A stretch of 64,000 nucleotides of DNA from Ruminococcus sp. AF46-10NS (GTDB lineage: Bacteria; Bacillota; Clostridia; Lachnospirales; Lachnospiraceae): positions 1-64,000 of the forward strand of contig NZ_QRNF01000012.1 in the NCBI RefSeq assembly GCF_003474435.1, read 5' to 3'. The notes beneath the pieces are model-generated. The model was not told the origin of the DNA. It worked only from the letters and a program-made list of their open reading frames with translations, and did not search any database. The position numbers were made by a program, and so were the translations under genes. Shown piece by piece: positions 26,855 through 35,578 of this stretch. The stretch's first letter is position 1. Every line of letters begins with the position of its first letter.

Positions 26855-27106
26855 TTAATTCTCTTTGTATTCACGATTCGTGAAGTCTTCTTCCATCAAT
26901 TTTTCCATTTCGACATGATAACGCTGTGCTATCGCATATGCCGTTATAAGATCCGGGAGACGTTCTCCGCTTTCATAATTAGCAATAGTTGTAGAACCAT
27001 AACCAATGCTCTCCCCCAGTTCTGCCTGAGTCTCATTATGACTGATTCGCAGTCTTCGTATGTTTTCTCCTATTATTTTGTTCCATGTTTTTTTCTGTTT
27101 TTCCAT
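26855..27106 (-). CDS. Xre-family helix-turn-helix protein
   Basis: An 83-residue regulator that is nearly all helix-turn-helix: WNKIIGENIRRLRISHNETQ, then ELGESIGYGSTTIANYESG. The start at 27106 is chosen because the domain begins there and AAAGGG lies upstream; a 37-residue extension is open but runs into the upstream hairpin. The target is unknown. Two small genes follow in the same direction. Confidence 0.85.
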   Translation of the reverse strand: MEKQKKTWNKIIGENIRRLRISHNETQAELGESIGYGSTTIANYESGERLPDLITAYAIAQRYHVEMEKLMEEDFTNREYKEN

Positions 27107-27184
27107 AATATAAGCCCTTTCTGCACTTTGTTTTTTCTTACGTGCATAAAAGGACTTGTATTTTTCGCGTACCACCTGTAGAGG

Positions 27185-27212
27185 AAAGGGGCTGTCTTTC
27201 CGACAGCCCCAG
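27185..27212 (-). terminator. Hairpin after the 105-residue gene
   Basis: GGGGCTGTC and GACAGCCCC form a perfect 9-bp stem with a 5-base loop between the 105-residue gene and the Xre-type regulator. The following T-run is short, so termination may be partial. Confidence 0.65.
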
Positions 27213-27302
27213 TTCAATACTCACAATATTTTCTTAGATAAGATATCGAGGGACAAACGTCCGTGAACCATTATACCTGCAAATTGCTCATTCATCACAC
27301 TT

Positions 27303-27620
27303 TCAGATTCCATAAGCACTGAGTATCTCTGCAATATCCGGCATCGGATCATCCGGCATAGAGCAGGTACCTCTCTTCACCTGCGAAATATCTGTAATTA
27401 TATAAGCTTCAAGAAACTTCTGTCCGATAGCCTGCAGCTGTTCGTCTGAAGTATCTTCCGGTACAAGAATTGTAAGATTACTGTTCTCTAGATTCACCCA
27501 GTCAGATTCAATCACATTCGGATCAATTCCTTCCAGACAGATTGTTTCGATCACCGGCAGCATCGTAAATGCTGTCAGATTCAAACGCTCAACACCACTA
27601 CGAATATGGATTTCTTTCAT
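27303..27620 (-). CDS. Hypothetical protein, 105 residues
   Basis: An unrecognised acidic cytoplasmic protein. Segments such as MLPVIETICLEGIDPNVIES, then LENSNLTILVPEDTSDEQLQ, resemble a single leucine-rich-repeat-like turn but no full repeat array is present. It lies 34 bases downstream of the MATE exporter gene, in the same direction. Confidence 0.7.
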   Translation of the reverse strand: MKEIHIRSGVERLNLTAFTMLPVIETICLEGIDPNVIESDWVNLENSNLTILVPEDTSDEQLQAIGQKFLEAYIITDISQVKRGTCSMPDDPMPDIAEILSAYGI

Positions 27621-27654
27621 AGCTTCATTTCCGTTAAAAAGATTGAATTTTTAA

Positions 27655-29007
27655 TTACATCTGTGATGTTTTCTCAAACCCATATACCCATTTTCCTCGC
27701 AGGAACATAAACAGAAAAATCACGGAGCTGATACTCCAGGTCAATGGGTATGCCCAAAAGATCACACGGATATCCGGGATGATGCGAACTGCAACGGTGA
27801 TATAGCTTACACGGAACAGGCACCAGTCACAGAGCATAACGATCATCGGAACAGATGCGTGACCGGAACCACGGAGTACTGCTGCAATACAATGAGAAAA
27901 CGCCAGCAGACAATAGAATAATGCAATTGTTCTTGACTGCATCACGCCATAATGTACAACATCGGGATCTCTGTTAAATGCTGCGATCAGCACCGGTGCG
28001 GCAGCATATATGATCACGCCGATCAATTCTGCAATAATGATCGAACAGAGAACCCCAAATCTTGCTCCCTTTTTCGCCCGGTCATACTGTTTTGCGCCAA
28101 GATTCTGACTGACAAATGTTGTCAGTGCCATCGTAAAACAGGTCACCGGCAAAAAGGCGAATCCCTCAATCTTAGAATAAGATCCACATCCTGCCATCGC
28201 CATTTTTCCAAATGCATTAATATTTGACTGCACAAAAACATTCGCGATCGCGATGACTGAATTCTGAAAACCAGACGGCATACCATTCTGGATAATCTGC
28301 TTCAACATAATGCTGTCAAAACGAATTTCCCGCAGTTCCAGGCGGTATTCTTCTTCCACGCGCATCAGATGCACCATACAGAGAATTGCACTGACAAACT
28401 GCGAAATAGCAGTTGCGAGCGCTGCTGAACCAACTCCCATGCCAAGACCTGCGATAAAGAAAATATCCAGCACTACATTAACACAGGAAGAAATGATCAG
28501 ATAAATCAATGGATGTCGTCCATCACCAACCGACTGCAGAACTCCGACAAAAATGTTGTACATTACAACCCCCATAGAACCCGCAAAATACGTACGAAAA
28601 TACACAATGGATTCCGGAAGAACATCCGCAGGAGTTCCCATCAGCACCAAGATCTTTGGCGCCAGAAACATTCCCAAAACAGTCAGGACCGCACCGGCCG
28701 CAAGACCAAATGCAACGGTTGTATGGATTGCCTTTTGCAGGCTGTCTCTTTTTTTGGCACCGTAATATCTGGCAATAACTACACCCGCCCCCATGGCAAT
28801 ACCGTTAATAAAACCTACCATCAAAAAGATCAGATTTCCAGATGAACTGACCGCCGCCAGTGCATTGCTTCCTAAAAAATTTCCCACGATCAGGGAATCC
28901 GCAGTATTGTACAACTGCTGAAACAGGTTCCCCAGAAACAATGGAATGGCAAAAAAAATGATCTTTTTAGAGATACTTCCCTCTGTCATTCTCAAACTCT
29001 TTTTCAT
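27655..29007 (-). CDS. MATE-family efflux transporter
   Basis: A 450-residue twelve-segment membrane protein of the MATE/NorM-DinF class. The N-terminus shows the typical IFFAIPLFLGNLFQQLYNTA and later GSNALAAVSSSGNL. It exports drugs or metabolites against Na+ or H+. It is 8 bases downstream of the sugar-binding protein gene, in the same direction, so the two are likely cotranscribed. The substrate cannot be assigned. Confidence 0.94.
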   Translation of the reverse strand: MKKSLRMTEGSISKKIIFFAIPLFLGNLFQQLYNTADSLIVGNFLGSNALAAVSSSGNLIFLMVGFINGIAMGAGVVIARYYGAKKRDSLQKAIHTTVAFGLAAGAVLTVLGMFLAPKILVLMGTPADVLPESIVYFRTYFAGSMGVVMYNIFVGVLQSVGDGRHPLIYLIISSCVNVVLDIFFIAGLGMGVGSAALATAISQFVSAILCMVHLMRVEEEYRLELREIRFDSIMLKQIIQNGMPSGFQNSVIAIANVFVQSNINAFGKMAMAGCGSYSKIEGFAFLPVTCFTMALTTFVSQNLGAKQYDRAKKGARFGVLCSIIIAELIGVIIYAAAPVLIAAFNRDPDVVHYGVMQSRTIALFYCLLAFSHCIAAVLRGSGHASVPMIVMLCDWCLFRVSYITVAVRIIPDIRVIFWAYPLTWSISSVIFLFMFLRGKWVYGFEKTSQM

Positions 29008-29015
29008 ATCTACAA

Positions 29016-29972
29016 TTACTCTTTCCTTTCCGCTCCTCCCTGAAGAATCAATTCCGGCTGGATAATAATATTTTTCTCAACCTTATTTCCCTCAAGAAGT
29101 TTTCTTGCAATTTCATAAGAAAGTCCACCAAAGTCCGGTGTCTGTATCGTTGCATCCAGTACACCTTTGTCTACCAGACTCAGCCCTGCACTTTCTCCTT
29201 CAAACCCATCCACACCTATCAGATGCACCTTGCCCTCAATCCTGTACTGCTGACAGGCCTGATATGCACCATATGCCATATCGTCATTAAAAGCGAAAAC
29301 TATATCAGCAGAATCATGCGAGATCAGATAGTCTTTCATCCTGAGCTCTGCCCGATCCCGGAGCCAGTCGCCACAGTAATAAGTGATATCTTCTTCCGGT
29401 ATTGTACCCTGAACAGAATCCTGAAAACCCTTTAGTCTCTGTTTGGATACCGGGGATTCTTCAACCCCCTGAAAGACCACGATCTTTTTATTCTTTTCAT
29501 AAAGATTATTCAGAATATATTCTCCTGCAAGCCTGCCAATCTTCTGATCATCTGACTTGATAAGACATGTATAATCCTCTGTCCCTGCACCAACACCTGT
29601 CAGAATGACCGGTATCTTCTGAAAAGCCTCCGAAAGAACAGAAGAAAGGCTGTCACTTCCATCAGGAGAGACAATCAGAATATCTATCCCGTACTCCATC
29701 AACGTCTCAATATCCTGAATCTGTTTTTCCGGATTTCCAGCTGCATCTCGAAAAATTACATTTATTTTTTTATCCTGGGATACTTTTTCTGTAAATACGT
29801 CAACAAAATTATTTAGCCACGGTTCTATTACATTTGGAAGACTAACACCGATCAGATACTGATAACTATCTGTAGATATCTCTTCTTTTTTGCTATACTG
29901 TGTACTGATCGTAAGTAAGACTGTTGCTGCCACAACCAGTATCACTGTCCATACTTTCCATATTTTCTTCAT
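29016..29972 (-). CDS. Membrane-anchored RbsB-type sugar-binding protein
   Basis: A 318-residue periplasmic-binding-protein family protein (type 1). An N-terminal hydrophobic segment (VILVVAATVLLTIS) lacks a lipobox cysteine, so it should stay as a membrane anchor. Typical signatures are DILIVSPDGSDSL (near 100) and VFAFNDDMAYGAYQ (near 233). No permease genes are near. It lies 2 bases after the truncated AraC gene. In Clostridia such proteins often work with an AraC response regulator and a sensor kinase to sense sugar, and the remains here fit that arrangement. Confidence 0.88.
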   Translation of the reverse strand: MKKIWKVWTVILVVAATVLLTISTQYSKKEEISTDSYQYLIGVSLPNVIEPWLNNFVDVFTEKVSQDKKINVIFRDAAGNPEKQIQDIETLMEYGIDILIVSPDGSDSLSSVLSEAFQKIPVILTGVGAGTEDYTCLIKSDDQKIGRLAGEYILNNLYEKNKKIVVFQGVEESPVSKQRLKGFQDSVQGTIPEEDITYYCGDWLRDRAELRMKDYLISHDSADIVFAFNDDMAYGAYQACQQYRIEGKVHLIGVDGFEGESAGLSLVDKGVLDATIQTPDFGGLSYEIARKLLEGNKVEKNIIIQPELILQGGAERKE

Positions 29973-29974
29973 AG

Positions 29975-30226
29975 TTATAATCCGTTTCTGTCAATCTGCA
30001 GCATATTTTTACGGAATTCTGAGGGCGACATACCCTGACAGTTTTTAAATGCAGCAGAAAAATAGTGCTGGTTGCTGTACCCTACCTTTTCTGCAATCTG
30101 ATTAATCGACAATTCCCGATCTTCCATAAGCCGCACTGCCTGACTGATACGAAGCCTTGTAAGAAAATCTTTAAAAGATATCCCCAATTCCTGTTTCATA
30201 ATCCTGCTATAGCACTCCAAAAAAAT
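29975..30226 (-). pseudogene. AraC-type response regulator, only the C-terminal DNA-binding end left
   Basis: About 80 residues remain: the two-helix AraC DNA-binding region (FKDFLTRLRISQAVRLMED, then INQIAEKVGYSNQHYFSAAF and GMSPSEFRK). The receiver domain and the first helix-turn-helix are missing; the sequence changes to an hsdM fragment at about 30215-30230. No matching 5' part is seen at the other end of the adjoining element, so this is a deletion junction rather than a clean insertion. Confidence 0.85.
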
Positions 30227-30408
30227 ACTGCTTTATGTGTCGGTAATAAACAATCATGAAACCTTTTTACTACTGTCATTGGCAAAATTACCAATCCATA
30301 TTCATGCGGTTTAAATGGACCACGGATCATATCTGCTACATTCCAGATCATTGTCGCTTTCTCTGCTATATTAGTTCCAACTACATCAAATTTATTATTT
30401 TCGTCCAT
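30196..30408 (-). pseudogene. HsdM (type I methyltransferase), N-terminal fragment
   Basis: The first 60 or so residues match the start of type I restriction-modification HsdM (AEKATMIWNVADMIRGPFKP, then LPMTVVKRFHDCLLPT). The family sequence ends at about residue 61 and the frame runs out into the truncated AraC gene. It starts immediately after the stop of the methylase-specificity fusion gene. The rest of the methyltransferase, and any hsdS and hsdR that followed it, are gone. Confidence 0.85.
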
Positions 30409-32130
30409 TTATTTTTCCTCCATATAAATATGTTCTAATTCTGCTGTTGCCTTTTCTAATTTGTATTTCAATTCTTTTATTTCATTTATCTTGGCGTAAT
30501 ATTTATCTGCAATTATCTTCTGACTTTTTAAGTCAGGCAATGGAATTGTTATTTTTTTCAATCCTTCAACCGGCAGATTTAATAATGTAGCCCCTACTGC
30601 TACTCTAGATAAGGCAGCTTTTCCATTTTCACTTTCCAAATATGCTTTCAAAAAGTAAGGATTTATCTTATCTTCATCTAACTCAATAACATAAAGATTA
30701 CCATTCGCTAAAATCTTATTTCCTTCTTTTACGGATGCAATTGCCATTTTTACCGGAGATACATTTTTGGAAATTACGAGACTTCCATTTTTAATACAAT
30801 ATTTCTCGTATTTAGGATTCATTTCTTTCAAATAAGGAAGATCATCACTAATGATACCATCCTGTATATTTGCCAGCATCAAATACTGCATGTTCGTTGG
30901 TTCATCAGATACAATTTCATCTAAAATCGTTGCTTTAATCTGTGCTCCTCTTGTTATGTTCTTTATCACAGATTCAAATACTACACCGTTTTTTATGAGC
31001 ATCTCTTTTTGAAGATATCTTGACGGATTAAGAGTGTATTCATTTTTTGCTACCTCTTCACCCAAAACTAGCTTTGAGTTATCGTCATCTGTATTCAATA
31101 GTTCAAGAATTTTAGAAATATTTTCATCACTAAGAACATTCTGTCTTCGTCCAACAGAGACCATCTCCGTTGCATCTATCATTCTTATATTTTTATTGTT
31201 TCTGCTTAATACCAGTAATGAACAGGCAATTCCTGTATTCGAATACAAATTGGATGGAAGTGCTATCACCGCCTCGACAAATCCTTTTTTTACAAATTTT
31301 TCGCGGATTACTGTATTGATTCCTCCGTTCCAAGTCACTCCATTACTCACCGAAACAACCGCTTTTCCATGTTTGTTGAGATGATTCATGACATTTATAA
31401 TAAATACCCAGTCTCCCGCAGCTGCTTTCTGTACTTCTGGTATAACATTATATATCGCCTCTAATTTCTCGTTGTTTCCAATACTCTCTTTCGCCCTTAT
31501 CCCCCAAGGATAATCACAGAATATTTTATCAAACATCAGATTGTCATCAATGTTCAGAACTGATTTTTGCTCAATTTTCACCCGATCAGAAATTAATTCC
31601 GTTCTGATTTCTGCCACTTCTTTGACCTCAGTTACAAGCTCCACACCATAAAACTGTGATTCTGGATTTCTTTCTATAGCATTCACTAGAAATGTTCCAA
31701 TTCCACTACAGAAATCTGCTGCCTTATCATTTGAAATTTGAAGTATCTCATTTGCCAACTTTACAACACTCTGTGGGGTTTCGCATTCTCCCATAAATTT
31801 ATTTCCTTGCGATGGCCACCACAATACTACTGCTAAAAGTGTTTCTTCTGAATATGCTTCTCCGATTTCTATTGCCACATTCCATAAATTTTCAATATTT
31901 CCTTTTATGAAACTGACTCTCTCCGGTGAAAAAGTCAGTTCCACATATTCTACTAACTGATATACATCGTTTATCTTATTTTTTAAAGATAAATACGCCA
32001 CATACGATAAGCAAAAGCCTCCATATACGGATGTATTTCCAAGTTCTCTCATCCTATTTGAAATATTCCAACTAATCTCTTCAACTTTCGAGCCTTCTTT
32101 TTCTTTTAACTCTTTAACTGAAATATTCAA
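30409..32130 (-). CDS. N6-adenine DNA methylase fused to a specificity (HsdS-like) domain
   Basis: A 573-residue protein. Residues about 120-330 form a SAM-dependent N6-adenine methylase: motif I ADFCSGIGTFLVNAI and catalytic CDYPWG in place of NPPY. Residues about 380-570 form a single HsdS-like target-recognition half with a closing coiled coil (LPDLKSQKIIADKYYAKINE). One target domain would suit a dimer reading a symmetric site. Start is TTG at 32130 with SD GGAGG 8 bases before. A promoter and palindrome lie upstream. No restriction subunit is present, so it may be a protective or regulatory methylase of the element. Confidence 0.85.
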   Translation of the reverse strand: MNISVKELKEKEGSKVEEISWNISNRMRELGNTSVYGGFCLSYVAYLSLKNKINDVYQLVEYVELTFSPERVSFIKGNIENLWNVAIEIGEAYSEETLLAVVLWWPSQGNKFMGECETPQSVVKLANEILQISNDKAADFCSGIGTFLVNAIERNPESQFYGVELVTEVKEVAEIRTELISDRVKIEQKSVLNIDDNLMFDKIFCDYPWGIRAKESIGNNEKLEAIYNVIPEVQKAAAGDWVFIINVMNHLNKHGKAVVSVSNGVTWNGGINTVIREKFVKKGFVEAVIALPSNLYSNTGIACSLLVLSRNNKNIRMIDATEMVSVGRRQNVLSDENISKILELLNTDDDNSKLVLGEEVAKNEYTLNPSRYLQKEMLIKNGVVFESVIKNITRGAQIKATILDEIVSDEPTNMQYLMLANIQDGIISDDLPYLKEMNPKYEKYCIKNGSLVISKNVSPVKMAIASVKEGNKILANGNLYVIELDEDKINPYFLKAYLESENGKAALSRVAVGATLLNLPVEGLKKITIPLPDLKSQKIIADKYYAKINEIKELKYKLEKATAELEHIYMEEK

Positions 32131-32175
32131 CCCTGTTTCCTCCTTTGGTTATTCACAATCAATTCTCTTGTATTC

Positions 32176-32213
32176 ACTATAACCATTTGTTTATTTGATT
32201 GTCAATAATCAAA
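32176..32213 (-). promoter_or_regulatory. Promoter and operator of the methylase-specificity gene
   Basis: On the minus strand TTGACA (32200-32205) and TATAGT (32176-32181) are 18 bases apart. The -35 box sits inside the palindrome TTTGATTGTCAATAATCAAA (32194-32213), so a bound repressor would block it. Confidence 0.55.
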
Positions 32214-32242
32214 TTTGGTTTTTCATAACCATAAATATTTTT

Positions 32243-33337
32243 CTAATATAATTCCCTTTTATTATGACAGTAGATTTTTATTTCCATAGCAGCAATATTT
32301 ATAAGTCCCAAGAGCAATATAAGATTTATCGGAAAATATTTTCTCACTACATCACCTGTTACAGCAATTGATGACACGCTGATAAGCAGAATCCATATAG
32401 AATATTTATCCCATGCTTTTCGATACTGCTCTATCTTCCTCAACACAAATATCTCACTACTTATTCCTAGTCCAAGAAAAATAAGAATAGTCATAATTCT
32501 CAAAAAACACGACCATCCTGCTGAAAAATACTCTCGCTCACCTAAAATATTTAATTCTGATGGATGGATTAACCACTCTATATATCTATACCAAAACCTC
32601 AATGGAACAGTTATGCAAGCAAATAGATCTTTTTGAAATACTGTATTTTTTATTACTGCCAACAAAACCAAGATCATATAAGCTATCATCCAGAATGTTT
32701 CCTTTTCTTTCGCTTCATTTTTCAACTTTTTTATTTCACAATCTGTTTTTTTCTTCACAGTCTTTACTTCTTCTTGTGCCTTATTAAACTGGTATTCTAT
32801 TGTTCTAGCCTTTTTCTTTGCTTCTTTCTGTTTCTTCTGTGCTTCATCTACTGCCTCAACAGATGATTTATTCACCTGTATCTGCAATTTAGAGTTCTGG
32901 TCCCGAACGTCTTTTATTTCTTCTTCGAGCTGCTCTTGTTCGCTCCTGCTCTTCAAGCCGTTTCTGTTCCTCAAATCGTCGTTGCTCTGCTGAAGCGATC
33001 GATTCAACTTCTGCGTTTCGGACAGTTCGGTTGTCAAACGATGAATTTCGTCGTTTAATTTCCGAATTTCGTCTTGCATTTCGTGATTCTCGAAGAATAA
33101 ATTCTGTTTTTCCATTTTCAGCTTGTGTGTCCTTTCCTGAAATTTCTGGATAAACTCGTTCATCTTCTGATTTCTCACCTGTAACTCGTCTCTCTCTTCC
33201 GTCACTAGCTCCAGTGAAGCCGCCTGCTCCTTCGCAAGCTGCTTCCACTTGTCGGTAGTATCCGGCAAGCTCTTCATCTGCTCCGTTTGTTCGTTCTGCT
33301 TCGGCTCGTACCCTTTCGTAATTTCTATTAAATTCAT
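32243..33337 (-). CDS. Coiled-coil membrane protein overlapping the relaxase gene (MobB-like by position)
   Basis: A 364-residue protein with a long coiled coil (about 20-215) followed by four hydrophobic segments (about 220-350). The start at 33337 has a near-perfect SD (AAGGAGG, 9 bases upstream) that lies inside the relaxase gene; the 449 bases to 32889 are read in two frames. Overlaps of this kind are known for ColE1-type mob genes. A role as a membrane-linked mobilization partner is inferred from position and layout only. The protein also resembles uncharacterised element-encoded proteins with no defined function. Confidence 0.82.
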   Translation of the reverse strand: MNLIEITKGYEPKQNEQTEQMKSLPDTTDKWKQLAKEQAASLELVTEERDELQVRNQKMNEFIQKFQERTHKLKMEKQNLFFENHEMQDEIRKLNDEIHRLTTELSETQKLNRSLQQSNDDLRNRNGLKSRSEQEQLEEEIKDVRDQNSKLQIQVNKSSVEAVDEAQKKQKEAKKKARTIEYQFNKAQEEVKTVKKKTDCEIKKLKNEAKEKETFWMIAYMILVLLAVIKNTVFQKDLFACITVPLRFWYRYIEWLIHPSELNILGEREYFSAGWSCFLRIMTILIFLGLGISSEIFVLRKIEQYRKAWDKYSIWILLISVSSIAVTGDVVRKYFPINLILLLGLINIAAMEIKIYCHNKRELY

Positions 33338-34130
33338 TCTCCAAACCCTCCTTGCTGATATCAAGATGGAATGTTTTTGACAGATTACTGTCACGTACTT
33401 TTTTTCCATCCTGCTTCTGAAATATGATGTGTTTTCGCTTCTCAGTCCAGTTTACGTTCCACCCAAACTGCTTCATTTTTTCTATAAACTTTTCCTTACT
33501 GATACAATTTTCCAGTGCTTTTAACACCGCCATTGCACAGTCCGCTACAAAGCTGTCCTTTACCTGCTGTCGGAACAGGTTATATTTATCTTTACTCCAT
33601 GCAACAACTTCCCCTTTTTCAATCTGGCTTCCATCAAAGTGCTTTCCTTTCTCGGTAACTGTAAGTCCACGTTCCCGGCACATCTGGTTGCTAAGCTGTT
33701 TCATACGTTCCAGATCTTTTCTGGTATTATGCAGCTTTCTCCCATCTTCATAACTCACTGAATTGGTAACCAGATGGCAGTGGATATGGTCTTTATCCTT
33801 ATGCACAGCCACTAAGGTCTGGAATCCACTGAACCATTTTTCTGCAAACTCTTTTCCAAATTCTAATGCCTGATCCGGAGTAATCTGCTCGTCCTTATGC
33901 CAGGAAATAATGTTGTGGGCATACATTCTCCCAGTGTCTTTATCCCACATCTTCTTTTCTTCTAGAAAGGTTCTGTACACTAGATCATAATTGATTTCAT
34001 CGTGGCGGTACGGGCCTGTTACATAAGTAAGCAGCTCACTGGTCTTATCTGGTCGCAGAACATATTCGATACAGTTTCTCATTGCTCCGTGTGAATTTGT
34101 CCGCTTATTAATCGTCTTATTAATAGCCAT
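32889..34130 (-). CDS. Relaxase/mobilization nuclease (MobA/VirD2 type)
   Basis: A 413-residue relaxase. The N-terminal half has the HUH metal site HKDKDHIHCHLVTNSV (near 110) and the usual ENCIEYVL-like start region (MRNCIEYVLRPDKT). The C-terminal 140 residues are polar, charged and of low complexity and are also read in another frame by the overlapping coiled-coil gene. It should nick oriT and lead the strand into the recipient. It overlaps the end of mobC by 52 bases. SD AAGGAGAG precedes the ATG. Confidence 0.93.
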   Translation of the reverse strand: MAINKTINKRTNSHGAMRNCIEYVLRPDKTSELLTYVTGPYRHDEINYDLVYRTFLEEKKMWDKDTGRMYAHNIISWHKDEQITPDQALEFGKEFAEKWFSGFQTLVAVHKDKDHIHCHLVTNSVSYEDGRKLHNTRKDLERMKQLSNQMCRERGLTVTEKGKHFDGSQIEKGEVVAWSKDKYNLFRQQVKDSFVADCAMAVLKALENCISKEKFIEKMKQFGWNVNWTEKRKHIIFQKQDGKKVRDSNLSKTFHLDISKEGLENEFNRNYERVRAEAERTNGADEELAGYYRQVEAACEGAGGFTGASDGRERRVTGEKSEDERVYPEISGKDTQAENGKTEFILRESRNARRNSEIKRRNSSFDNRTVRNAEVESIASAEQRRFEEQKRLEEQERTRAARRRNKRRSGPEL

Positions 34131-34458
34131 ATCTTTTCACTCTCCTTCCGGTACTTAAGAATATTTTTATTGAGGAAATACAGCGTACTGTCATTTGGAA
34201 CTTCTCCATCTGTATGCAGCTTTCTTGCAATCTGATTGATATTTGTAGTAGCTCCACAAAGCTGACTGAGAATATCTGCAAACATCTGGTTCAATCTTTT
34301 CAGTTCTTCCACTTCCTCTGTAGAAGCTATCTTCAATCTGCGATTGCTTTTATTACAACTTCCTGCTGTGTTCTTCCGGATTCTTTCACTTTGTTTTGAA
34401 GCAGATTATATTCCTCGTTATTCATCCGTATGGTTACTGTATGATTTCGTTTTCTCAT
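34079..34458 (-). pseudogene. mobC: MobC-like relaxosome accessory protein, frameshifted
   Basis: Read across one break this is a MobC-type ribbon-helix-helix protein of about 126 residues (RKRNHTVTIRMNNEEYNLLQ, then LCGATTNINQIARKLHTDG). The ATG at 34458 has an AAGGAGG-like SD. An apparent loss of one T in GATTTG near 34337 moves the frame and gives an early TGA after residue 42. The second part could be restarted from a TTG there. MobC proteins bind oriT and aid relaxase loading. Either a real disabling mutation or a consensus error. Confidence 0.8.
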
Positions 34459-34539
34459 AGGCTTTTGTCTCCTTCCTTGCTTCATTTTCATTCTTTATCA
34501 ACAGACACAGCGTTTCGGCTAAAATTTACAGGGATTCCA

Positions 34540-34746
34540 TAAGGGGCAACGCCCCTTTGGTGGGTGCAGGGTGAAACCCTAGTCAATCAGTAAGTGTTCC
34601 GTAGGAATGTCCGGTGGACATTTCGCAGGAATACTTACGCCATTAACGTGCCGGGGTTCCAAGGGGCAGAGCCCTCTGGCAAGTTTAGGAGCAGCCCAAA
34701 GGCTGGCTCCGGTGCAGAGTGGCTTGCCACTTTGCGAAACTTGCCT
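34540..34746. other. Hairpin-rich origin-of-transfer candidate
   Basis: Upstream of mobC lies a gene-free tract packed with inverted repeats: AAGGGGC/GCCCCTT (34541-34557), AGGGT/ACCCT (34568-34580), GTAAGTGTTCC/GGAATACTTAC (34590-34638) enclosing AATGTCC/GGACATT (34606-34622), GGCAAGTTT/AAACTTGCC (34678-34745) enclosing GGAGCAGCC/GGCTGGCTCC (34688-34710) and AGTGGC/GCCACT (34718-34731). The position next to mobC and relaxase genes and the nested arms fit oriT, possibly with a single-strand initiation site. The nick site is not identified. Confidence 0.6.
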
Positions 34747-35208
34747 GTCATCTCCCCACCACTGAACCAGCACCAAGTAAGCAACATTCTCCTCTGCGTT
34801 ATTAAGCCAAAATTGAGATGACAGTGGTTTTGTGGTGCAGGAACTGACTGTAAAAGAAAGAGAAAATCTCCACATTCCATAGATTTTTCCTTTCTGAAAC
34901 AGGCTAGTCATGCACCACTCCGATGCGAAGTATCGGACAATCATGTGCCGTATCCGGCACTCTATATTTCTTCTTTGCCTTGCTTATACAACGTTTTCCA
35001 TCTGCAAATGCCTCTCTGCCATATTTCGCTGTTATTTCTGCTTTTCTTTTTCTGAATCACTTTCCATTTCTGCTGAAAAGCATAAAAATAGCAGTCATGA
35101 ACATTTCACTGATTTTTACCAATAGAAATGCCATCACTGCCATTACCTTTTTCTGCTATTCTGTTTCCGTAAAGCTTTCCTTACTGTCAGTCTATTTTTC
35201 TATTACTG
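34747..35208. other. Non-coding stretch of the element
   Basis: No convincing gene was found. Two short inverted repeats occur: TCCGAT/ATCGGA (34919-34937) and GTGCCG/CGGCAC (34945-34960). It may extend the transfer or replication origin or carry small regulatory RNA; nothing further is supported. Confidence 0.4.
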
Positions 35209-35472
35209 CTATTTTATTTTGTCGCAAATTTCAAACAGGTCATGCAATAAATTCTCCAGTTTCATAAGTCTGCGATGCTGATACCAGATCAATCCGGGAA
35301 GTCCCACTGCAAGGAAGAACGAAGCACATAAAATCTTTATTGCCTGTCCTCTGCTACTTATCCCTCCATATCCAAATCCACATACCAGATTCACGAATAA
35401 AACATAGAAATATCCACAAAATAAAACAAATTCAAAAATCCACACCAGCACCTTTTTCACTTTCTCTTTCAC
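35209..35472 (-). CDS. Small two-segment membrane protein
   Basis: An 87-residue protein with two hydrophobic segments (about 8-32 and 44-64) and a basic, helical C-terminus (HRRLMKLENLLHDLFEICDK). It is not recognised. It lies divergent from the element's Xre-type regulator, whose two operators are between them, so both genes may be controlled together. Confidence 0.6.
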   Translation of the reverse strand: MKEKVKKVLVWIFEFVLFCGYFYVLFVNLVCGFGYGGISSRGQAIKILCASFFLAVGLPGLIWYQHRRLMKLENLLHDLFEICDKIK

Positions 35473-35508
35473 TCTGTACTTCTCCCTCCTGCATTTTTAA
35501 ATTCAGTG

Positions 35509-35550
35509 TAGCGAATTTCTCGCTATATTTCAATAGTGAATATCTCGCTA
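35509..35550. promoter_or_regulatory. Paired operators upstream of the element regulator
   Basis: TAGCGAATTTCTCGCTA (35509-35525) and TAGTGAATATCTCGCTA (35534-35550) are 17-bp inverted repeats (arms TAGCGA/TCGCTA) spaced 25 bp start to start. They fit cooperative binding by the adjacent Xre-type protein at a divergent promoter. Confidence 0.7.
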
Positions 35551-35578
35551 AGTTATTATTATGCTAGAGGTGAAACGC

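Noticed and set aside
27655..29007. MATE gene as part of the ABC sugar system
   Set aside because: It is cotranscribed with a lone binding protein and the AraC remnant, but lacks permease partners and is separated from the sugar operon by other genes and a terminator.
34579..34944. Open frames of 75-121 codons on both strands of the hairpin-rich region
   Set aside because: They follow from the inverted repeats and local GC; frames on both strands mirror each other and none has an SD. The tract is better read as oriT.
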